Positions 1 through 7,100 of a DNA stretch of 64,000 nucleotides are shown in pieces; the first letter of the stretch is position 1, and each line of letters begins with the position of its first letter. The translations under genes were made by a program, and so were the position numbers. Origin of the DNA: an uncultured Acidobacteriota bacterium (GTDB lineage Bacteria > Acidobacteriota > UBA6911 > RPQK01 > JAJDTT01). The stretch spans positions 19,848 through 83,847 of the forward strand of contig CATOST010000028.1 of assembly GCA_951812665.1 (NCBI GenBank), given 5' to 3'. The notes below the pieces were generated by a model. It ran no database searches. It was not told the origin of the DNA and saw nothing but the letters and a program-made list of their open reading frames with translations.

Positions 1-1
1 G

Positions 2-805
2 GGTTCGTACCGCATGACCAGCTATGCGGTGGACGGCCGCGAACTCTGGCGGCTCGACGGACTGACCTACCAGGTCAAGTCCGTGCCCGTCGTCGACGGG
101 GACCGGCTCTATTTCAACGGGTGGGCTCCCGGGGGAGAGCCGGCGGCTCGCCTGGAGTTGCCGCCGTTCGAAGAGATGCGTGATCGGTTCGACACGAACG
201 GCGATTCGGAACTGACCAAGCAGGAGATCCCCGCCGACTGGCTGCCCCGCGGCTGGGAGATGCACGACCGGAACAAGAACGGCACCATGAACGCACGGGA
301 CTGGGAACACTACCGGGCCCGCCGGGTCTCCGAGAACGGCTGCCTGGCCATTCGCCTCGGCGGCCGCGGGAACGTGACCAGGTCTCACGTACTCTGGCGC
401 CATCAGAAATCCCTACCCGACGTCGCTTCGCCGATCCTCTATCGGGGCGTCCTCTACCTGGTGCGCAACGGCGGCATCGTGACGGCTTTGGATCCGGCCA
501 GTGGAAAAGTTCTCAAGCAGGGCCGCCTGCGGGAAGCGATCGACGGCTACTACGCCTCTCCCGTGGCCGGGGACGGCAAGATCTACATGGTGAGCGACGC
601 CGGAAAAGCCGTCGTGCTCGAGCCCGGACCGGACTGGAAGGTGCTGCAGACGAACGACTTGAACGAAGACGTGTATTCGACGCCGGCGATTGCCGGGGGG
701 CGTCTGTTCATTCGAACGCAGAGCCGGCTCTATTGCTTTGGCGCGTCTGACGGGATTGCGTCGATCGAGGGAAGCTCTGCCGACGCCGCAGCCGTACGCC
801 GCTGA
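2..805 (+). CDS. PQQ-like beta-propeller protein with EF-hands, 5' partial
   Basis: The frame is open to the left window edge (GSYR precedes the first Met at 14), so the N-terminus lies outside. The chain alternates propeller blades of the PQQ/BamB type (WRLDG..VKSVPVVDGDRLYFNG; ASPVAGDGKIYMVSDAGKAVVLEPG; YSTPAIAGGRLFIR) with an inserted pair of EF-hand-like loops (DTNGDSELTKQE and DRNKNGTMNARDW), placed between two blades. Proteins of this build are usually secreted or periplasmic; a calcium-binding insertion in a propeller is inferred from the DxNxDxE spacing. The substrate is unknown. It ends just before a family-B hairpin element. The alternative is a secreted quinoprotein dehydrogenase fragment, but no catalytic residues are visible in this part. 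Confidence 0.8.
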   Translation, partial: GSYRMTSYAVDGRELWRLDGLTYQVKSVPVVDGDRLYFNGWAPGGEPAARLELPPFEEMRDRFDTNGDSELTKQEIPADWLPRGWEMHDRNKNGTMNARDWEHYRARRVSENGCLAIRLGGRGNVTRSHVLWRHQKSLPDVASPILYRGVLYLVRNGGIVTALDPASGKVLKQGRLREAIDGYYASPVAGDGKIYMVSDAGKAVVLEPGPDWKVLQTNDLNEDVYSTPAIAGGRLFIRTQSRLYCFGASDGIASIEGSSADAAAVRR

Positions 806-884
806 CCGCCGCGAGCTCAAAGCGTGCGACAGCTCGTGTTCGAGAAGCGAACGGGGGACTTACTACCGGACAGGTTGACTTGGA

Positions 885-945
885 GGGGACAATCTTGTCC
901 CCCAATCCCCTGGTCCTGGTCTCCGATGACGGTCGGTAGTTCGGC
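885..945. repeat. Family-B composite hairpin element
   Basis: A perfect 8-bp stem, GGGGACAA (885-892) with TTGTCCCC (895-902), is followed by a 22-bp linker block at 924-945 beginning CGATGACGGTCGG. The same 22 bases, with one change, follow the equivalent stem at 3890-3923. It lies between the ends of two convergent genes and could act as a bidirectional terminator. Confidence 0.7.
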
Positions 946-1001
946 GACTCGCGTAAACATGGGCACCGCCGCCGCTACGGCTGAAAAATTAAACGCTTGC
1001 A

Positions 1002-1763
1002 CTAGAATCGATATCCGACCCCCACTTCGAGAGATTGGGAGGCACGCGCATCGGCGTAAGCAAACATGACCGAATGACCCGCTCGCAAGACTACGCGCGG
1101 AGCAAGACTCATGAGCACGCCTGCACGGAGATTGAGAGGCGGGATCGATGATACATTTTTGGATTCCACGAATTCTTCGGCGCGAACAAGGACGCGGTTT
1201 CCATCAGGATCTTCCTGTTCATAAGCCGGTTGATACCTGATCAGTTGACGCTGTTGCTCGAACCCAAGACCGAGGCCGATGTAGATCGAGAATCGATCTC
1301 TTCTCCATAGCCTGACGACGGATGGCTGAACGGAAATCAGTCTCTGCGTCGTTACGTCATTATTCTGAATCCCCGGATTCTGTCTGTAGAATTCTGTGAA
1401 TGGATGGTAGGTATATCCGCCATGTGGCCCCTCATTGACCTCCAAATGGCTCGTGACTCCATCGATCATCAACGCCCACTTCGATCCCAGAGGAATTAGA
1501 ACGCCGGCCCCGAACTGTGGTTTCCATTCCCCACCCTTCAACACGTCCCTCCGATTGCCAAAATAGTAGGTCCCTGTCAGCCCGTAGATCTCGACTGCGG
1601 GATCACGCTGCTGCGCAAAGAGCGGCTCCCAACTGAATAATTGCAACGTTGCCACCAGGACGAACACGTACGGACGCCAAGGCGTCGCCGGCGGCGAGGG
1701 GGCAAGTCCCTTAGTCGAGATATTCGTGGATCGCTTTCCGGGGGCTTCGGGAATATTTTTCAT
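1002..1763 (-). CDS. Outer-membrane beta-barrel protein
   Basis: This 253-residue protein has a long basic N-region, a hydrophobic segment (YVFVLVATLQLFSW) and an Ala-Gln-Gln cleavage-type site near residue 50. The mature part is a run of amphipathic strands with aromatic girdles (YGLTGTYYFG; FSIYIGLGLGFEQQ; LRAGVLMSLAPRVVLRAGH). It finishes in VGVGYRF, the terminal Phe being typical of proteins folded by the BAM complex. The size suits an 8-10 strand OmpA/OmpW-like barrel. A GGAG ribosome-binding site lies 5 nt before the ATG. No specific function can be assigned; the gene stands alone, convergent with the propeller gene. Confidence 0.75.
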   Translation of the reverse strand: MKNIPEAPGKRSTNISTKGLAPSPPATPWRPYVFVLVATLQLFSWEPLFAQQRDPAVEIYGLTGTYYFGNRRDVLKGGEWKPQFGAGVLIPLGSKWALMIDGVTSHLEVNEGPHGGYTYHPFTEFYRQNPGIQNNDVTTQRLISVQPSVVRLWRRDRFSIYIGLGLGFEQQRQLIRYQPAYEQEDPDGNRVLVRAEEFVESKNVSSIPPLNLRAGVLMSLAPRVVLRAGHSVMFAYADARASQSLEVGVGYRF

Positions 1764-1788
1764 GGTTTCTCCAAGCTGGCCATAGACA

Positions 1789-2175
1789 GATGTGATTTTT
1801 TCGCCGGAAGGGGCTCACCCGGCAGAAAAAAGAGGCCCAGCGGTGTGTCCAGCGCGGCAAGACGGGAGTTGAGAAGGTAACTGCCCCTTCCCCTTTGGTT
1901 TCCCTCGTGTGAAAGAGAGCAGAACAATGCAATCGAGGCTTGCGCCAGCAACAAGGGGTTCATCCCCGCCGCTGTGGTCTTCCTCAGCCATCCGCTGCTC
2001 CTGCTGGTGAGACTTTCCATGATTCCGATCTCCTTGAGGTGACTCAGCCAGGCGTGGAAGACGCTTGCAGTCGCCGTCGAATCGCCGGTCTCCTGCCCCC
2101 CGTGGAACATCCCCACAGAGGGCAGGAGGTACGTATCAATGAATGTGAATTTCTCGCCGGAATTGGCTCACCGGG
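1789..2175. repeat. Gap with imperfect 34-bp direct repeats
   Basis: The 590-nt gap upstream of the barrel gene contains two related copies, 1789-1822 and 2141-2175, sharing GATGTGA/GAATGTGA then TCGCCGGAA..GGCTCACC. Between them, 1869-1893 carries a degenerate family-A hairpin (GAAGG..CCTTC). Reading frames here lack family-like protein features, so I see no gene. Confidence 0.4.
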
Positions 2176-2235
2176 TTAACACCCGGACAAGGGGCCACGT
2201 CTGGTGCGGGAAACCGGATGTCCATGGTCCGCTTT

Positions 2236-2266
2236 CGAGTCCGAAAAAGTGCTTTGTTCGGACTCG
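2236..2266. terminator. Perfect 10-bp hairpin after the P450 gene
   Basis: CGAGTCCGAA (2236-2245) pairs perfectly with TTCGGACTCG (2257-2266) across an 11-nt loop. It lies about 90 nt past the P450 stop on the minus strand. No clear U-run follows, so termination is an inference from position and stem strength. Confidence 0.45.
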
Positions 2267-2274
2267 AGGGGACC

Positions 2275-2299
2275 GGGAGAAGGGGATTGTTACATTCTC
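2275..2299. repeat. Family-A hairpin element, degenerate
   Basis: GGGAGAAGGGGATTGTTACA followed by TTCTC; the outer GAGAA/TTCTC arms pair. It matches the better-preserved copies near 14.87, 20.47 and 21.65 kb in order and spacing, with changes in the loop. It follows the P450 gene directly. Confidence 0.5.
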
Positions 2300-2355
2300 G
2301 TAGAGTCTTCAACCGACCTCGGGTCGGGCACGGGAACTCTGTTCATGGCTGCCGC

Positions 2356-3624
2356 TCAGGCCCTGACGCAGCGAAGCGGGAGAGATTCCAGGCCACGCAG
2401 CACGATGCTGTTGCGAAAGCGTGGCCGCTCGGTGAGAAGATTGATCTGCGGGAAACGTTCGAGCAGCGTCTCCAGGGCGATCCGGCCTTCGAGCCGCGCC
2501 AGAGGGGCGCCCAGGCAATGATGGATACCGCGTCCGAATGCCAGGTGGTTTCCTTCTCCGCGCTCCAAATCGAGCCTGTCAGGGTTCTCAAAAACATCCG
2601 GATCCCGGTTGGCCGCGCCGAGCAGGACGACGATGTTCTCGCGCTCACGCAAAGGGAAACCGTTTACTTCGCAGTCCTTGAGCACGCGACGCATACTCAT
2701 CTGTACCGGCGAGTCGAAGCGTAGCAGTTCCTCGACCGCCGCCGGAACCAAGCTCGGATTCTCACGAAGTTTTTGAAGCTGATCCGGATGACGCAAAAGG
2801 GCCAGCATGCCGTTGCCAATCATGTTGGTCGTGGTCTCATTGCCGGCAATCAGGAGCAGGCGCAGCATATTCAACGTTTCGCGCTCAGTCAGTTGTTTGC
2901 CCTCTTCCTCCGCTCGAACCAACGCGCTCACGATGTTGTCCTGGGGCGCCACGCGGCATTCCTTGATGATCGGCCGAAAATAGCCATCGAAGGCCTCGGA
3001 GGTGGCCTCGGCGACAGCTCGATCACGGTCGTCTATCGTCGGCTCCAGAAGGCGCGCACGCTGATCCGACCAGATCTTGAATTGGGCGCGGTCCTTCGGC
3101 GGCACGCCCAGCATCTCGGCGATGACGGTCACCGGCAGCGGTTGGGCCACTGCCTCCATGAGATCGAAGCCGGTGGGATCGTCGATGTCATCCAATAGCT
3201 CCCCGAGAAGACTTCGGATGTGCGGCTCCAGGGCGTTCACGGCGCGTGGCGTAAACGCCTTGTTGACGAGCCCCCGGAGACGCTTGTGGTCCGGCGGGTC
3301 GAGGAACAGCATGGAGAGACCATCGTCCGGCGGCAGTTGAACGCGCTGTTGGCGCGTGAGATTGCCTTTGCGAGGATCGTTGCTGAAGCGCCTGTGGTCT
3401 CGCAGGATGGCATCCACGTCCGCGTGGCGCGTGAACACCCAGGCATGCATCAGGCGGCTCCGGTGCACTGGGTCCCGTTCGCGTAGCGCCGCGTAGAGGG
3501 GATAGGGATTCTGAACGGTGGCGCTCGACAACGGATTGTATGCGACACCGCTCTCCCAACGTTCACGCATGAGCATCGTGCGTGCGGCGACTGTCCGTAT
3601 CGCGGTGCGAATTGCGTGTGTCAT
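2356..3624 (-). CDS. Cytochrome P450
   Basis: A soluble bacterial P450 of 422 residues, the usual length. The I-helix oxygen-activation motif AGNETT, the K-helix ExxR (EELLR) and the heme-ligand loop FGRGIHHCLGAPLARLE are all present, with Cys as the thiolate ligand. It should be a monooxygenase needing a ferredoxin and reductase, neither of which is nearby, so substrate and partner are unknown. A GAGGGG ribosome-binding site precedes the ATG by 3 nt. It is monocistronic, with a perfect 15-bp hairpin about 270 nt upstream separating it from the giant LRR gene. Confidence 0.95.
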   Translation of the reverse strand: MTHAIRTAIRTVAARTMLMRERWESGVAYNPLSSATVQNPYPLYAALRERDPVHRSRLMHAWVFTRHADVDAILRDHRRFSNDPRKGNLTRQQRVQLPPDDGLSMLFLDPPDHKRLRGLVNKAFTPRAVNALEPHIRSLLGELLDDIDDPTGFDLMEAVAQPLPVTVIAEMLGVPPKDRAQFKIWSDQRARLLEPTIDDRDRAVAEATSEAFDGYFRPIIKECRVAPQDNIVSALVRAEEEGKQLTERETLNMLRLLLIAGNETTTNMIGNGMLALLRHPDQLQKLRENPSLVPAAVEELLRFDSPVQMSMRRVLKDCEVNGFPLRERENIVVLLGAANRDPDVFENPDRLDLERGEGNHLAFGRGIHHCLGAPLARLEGRIALETLLERFPQINLLTERPRFRNSIVLRGLESLPLRCVRA

Positions 3625-3889
3625 CGACCCCTCAGTGCGAGTATCCGAGTAAATCTTGCAAGGCGTTCCTGGCAGCCGCCAGGAATTTGTCTACTACAAG
3701 CATGACGAAAGAAGCTTACACTTTGTGCCAAGTGTCGGGATCTTGCCAATATCACCCTCGATGTTGGCGATTTCTCGTCTGGCGGCCTTCCGGTTTTCGG
3801 GTCCCGGAAGTACGCCCGGGGGACCAGACTTCAGTGACTCCCACAGACTCATTGTTTCGGGCGATCGGTCGAATTTCCTGCCTTCAGAG

Positions 3890-3960
3890 GAGACGGGGGG
3901 ACAGTCTTGTCCCCCCGTCTCCCATCTTCCCGTTCCGCGATGACGGTCGGCAGTTCGGCA
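3890..3960. repeat. Family-B composite element with 15-bp stem
   Basis: GGAGACGGGGGGACA (3890-3904) and TGTCCCCCCGTCTCC (3909-3923) form a perfect 15-bp stem with a 4-nt loop, the strongest hairpin in the window. The linker at 3939-3960 repeats the 924-945 block with one T/C change. A degenerate second stem (GGCATCTGGAAAGCC) follows. It lies in the 503-nt gap between the LRR gene and the P450 gene. Confidence 0.75.
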
Positions 3961-4023
3961 TCTGGAAAGCCGCCGTTCCTGGGCGGTGGGGGAGCTTCGT
4001 TTGTTCCTCCACCGCGCCTTTGA

Positions 4024-4072
4024 TTTGCTATCAATAGCAAATTACTTCGCCGGTTTTGCCATTGATAGCAAA
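4024..4072. promoter_or_regulatory. Two tandem palindromes, TTTGCTAT-NN-ATAGCAAA
   Basis: The first copy (4024-4041) is a perfect inverted repeat with 8-bp arms and a CA centre. The second (4055-4072) has one mismatch (TTTGCCAT) and a TG centre. Their centres are 31 bp apart, about three helical turns, which is what dimeric repressors favour. No regulator gene adjoins. The pair sits just past the 3' end of the LRR gene, 400 bp upstream of the P450. Confidence 0.5.
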
Positions 4073-4127
4073 TACTTGCGGACATCAGTCTACGGATCTC
4101 GTTCTCCGATTGGACGATCCGCCTCTT

Positions 4128-7100
4128 CTATCGAGTCCAGTCGTCCGGGTCCGGGATTCCGCGGCTGGTCAACACCTCCATGCCCGGTTCCTGGGACAAC
4201 GCGGAGACCGCATCATCGCGGACCCGGGAGGCGTCCGGCCGATCTCTCAGGATGCCGCGAATCTGTCCGGTGCGAGGATTGCGCAGGATGGTGACCGGCC
4301 GGTCGGTGTCCTGATCCAGCGTGACCGAACCACCGGGCCCGGAAAGCGTGATGCTGGCCAACTGATCGGCCCAATCAGGCTGCACGGGCAGGACGAAGGC
4401 GAAGGAGGATCTGCCGTCTCCGTCGGCCACTTGCGGCATCTCGAAGCTCAACGAGAACAGCTCGTCGCCGGCTCCGCTGCGTCCGCTGATCTCATACTCA
4501 CCGGTGGATCGCGGAAGTGAGGCCGGTGCCTCCACCGCAAAAGCCGGCTCCAGGAACGGTGCGCCTCCCCCGTTCACGCCGCCCCACAACAGGAGAGATT
4601 CCGCCGGGGCGGCCACCAGGGACGACAGGCGGCCGCCGGCGGCGGTGTGCAAGCGGTACCGGAGCGCGTTGGTGAAATGGTAATCGCTGATCCACTGGAA
4701 CAGACAATATGACATCAGATCGGATCTGGCCGGCGGCACCAGCCGGCCACCCTCACGGGAGTCGTACCCCCAGACGCCGATTGAGCCGCGGCTGTAGGGA
4801 TACGACCTGTCCGAACCAGGAGGATCGGGGCACGGTGCATGGAGAAGACTCAAGTTGTGTCCGAGTTCGTGTGCCAGAACCAACGCATCGGAATTCGAGA
4901 CACTTGACCAACCGGGGAGGTCACCAAATGCGGGACCGGAAGTTTCTCCTGACATCATGCCCACGTGGTGGCCACTGGCGCCCTCCATGGCCCGGATCAT
5001 TCTCGTTTGTTCCAGCAACTCATGCGTATCGTTGGTAAAGCTCAACACGGACTCGTGGGCGGTAACATCCAGTTCGTCGACCGGCAGCAACATCCGCGTC
5101 GCCCAGAGCGATTCATGGCTCTCGGGATCTTGGGCCATACTTGTGACCAGTTCCAGAATCGACGAATCCGGGTTTTGGGTCCACAGAAAAGGAATCAGGG
5201 TCAGCTCGAATTCGGGCATCGCCCGGACCTCAACCTGCAAGCGGCCAGTCTCCGGAATCCTCTTCGTGAGGCCCAGCCCCGCCGCGTCCAGCGTCCCGTT
5301 CGGGTCGATCTCGATCACCATCTCCAGCCCGGGTTGCACCACCCCGCCAGGGATCTCGGCATTGACGGAAGCGTCCAGATCGCCCTCTCTCACCTCGCCC
5401 GGTATGGGGTGTGACTTCCCCGGGATCTCGACTTCATGTGTTGCTGTCCCGCTCCGATAGAATATTGCCCGCACGGGTGGAAGACCCTGGTCGGCCCCGC
5501 CCTCAGCAGTTACGAACACCCGGAGCAAGGCATCTTTCCCCGCCACCAACGGAACCGGGAACTCCCGAGACTGCGCGGCCTGGGTCAGATACGCAAGCGG
5601 TGGGTCCGCCGCGGAACAGGGGCGCAATCGCCGTTTCCAGACGCCATCCAGCCATTCCAGAACTCGGGCATCCGAGGAGACGCAAAGGTCCGTCTCCCCC
5701 GCCATCAGGACTTCGAGGCGACGAAGACGCGTCAGGCTGGCGGGCAATGCTCCGGACATCCCGGCGTTACGCGTCAGATCCATTTCGCGTAGCTCCTGCA
5801 GCCCGGCGAATTCTGCCGGGATCGAGCCCGTCAGTGTATTGTTGCCGAGATCCAGGTATCGAAGATTGGCTATGGAGCCGAGTTCCGCGGGGACCGATCC
5901 GGTCAGCTCATTGTAGGCGAGATTCAAGGTTTGCAGATTGGCGAGCGAGCCGAGTTCTGCGGGGATCGAGCCCGTCAGCGCGTTGTTGCCGAGATCCAGG
6001 GTTTGCAGATTGGCGAGCGAGCTGAGCTCAGCCAGGATCGACCCCGTCAACGCATTGTTGCCGAGATTCAGGGTCTGCAGATTGGCGAGCGAGCTGAGCT
6101 CAGCCGGGATCGACCCCGTCAACGCATTGTTGCCGAGATTCAGGTATTCCAAGTGGGAGAGTGAGCCGAGTCTCGCCGGGATCCTCCCCTCCAACTGGTT
6201 TCCACGGAGATCCAACCGATTCAGGTTGGAGAGGCTCCCCAGTGCCGGTGGGATCCTCCCCTCCAATCGATTCCAAGCGAAACTCAGAAACCACAGTTTG
6301 GAGAGGTTCCCCAGTTCACCTGGGATCTGCCCTTTCAGCCGGTTCCGACTTAGCCCGATAATTTCCAAGTCGGAGAGCGACCCCAGTTCCACCGGAATCT
6401 CTCCCTCCAGATCGTTCTGACCGAGTTCCAGCGCCTCCAAGTTGGAGAGGCTCCCCAGTGCCGGTGGGATCTCCCCCTCCAGCCGGTTCGAGTCGAGCGA
6501 CAACCGGGTCACTCGACCCTGGCCGTTTACCTGGACCCCGTGCCAATCCTCCAGTGGTGCATCGGTCAGCCAAAGGTCGGTCCGGGCCCAGTTCGTCCCA
6601 CCGGTCGCTTCATAGAGCGCTGCCAGGATGTCCTGTTCCGATAAGGGTGCACACTCCACGCCGGATCCCTCGTGCGAAGGGAGGGTGTTCAGCCAAGCCT
6701 GAAACCCCGCCTCGACTGGAGCGCATAACTCGGTGTCCGCGTAGTCGAACACCCGCAGAGAGAGACGGGCAAGAGACAGCGGCAACCGACCCGAAAGAGC
6801 GTTTCCGCCAATCCTCAATTCGATCATCTGCGACAATTCTCCCAGGTCGTTCGGAAGCCGGCCGTCGAGTCCGTTGTTTCTCAGGTCGAGCGCCGTCACC
6901 CGGCCAAGGGAGTCCACCCTGACCCCGTACCACTCAGCCAAGAGAACGTCGTCCCGCCATCCATCGGAGTTTGTCCATCCCGAGCCTCCCGAGACTTCGT
7001 GCAACGCTTCCAAGATGGCCCTGTCCGATTCGTCGCAGAATATCCCGGAGAGGCTCTTGAGCCCTTTCGTCCAACTGACGAAACCAGCGACAGCAGGAAT

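Noticed and set aside
1760..2116. 118-codon minus-strand frame upstream of the barrel gene
   Set aside because: No ribosome-binding site, no family features, and it runs through the repeats of that gap.
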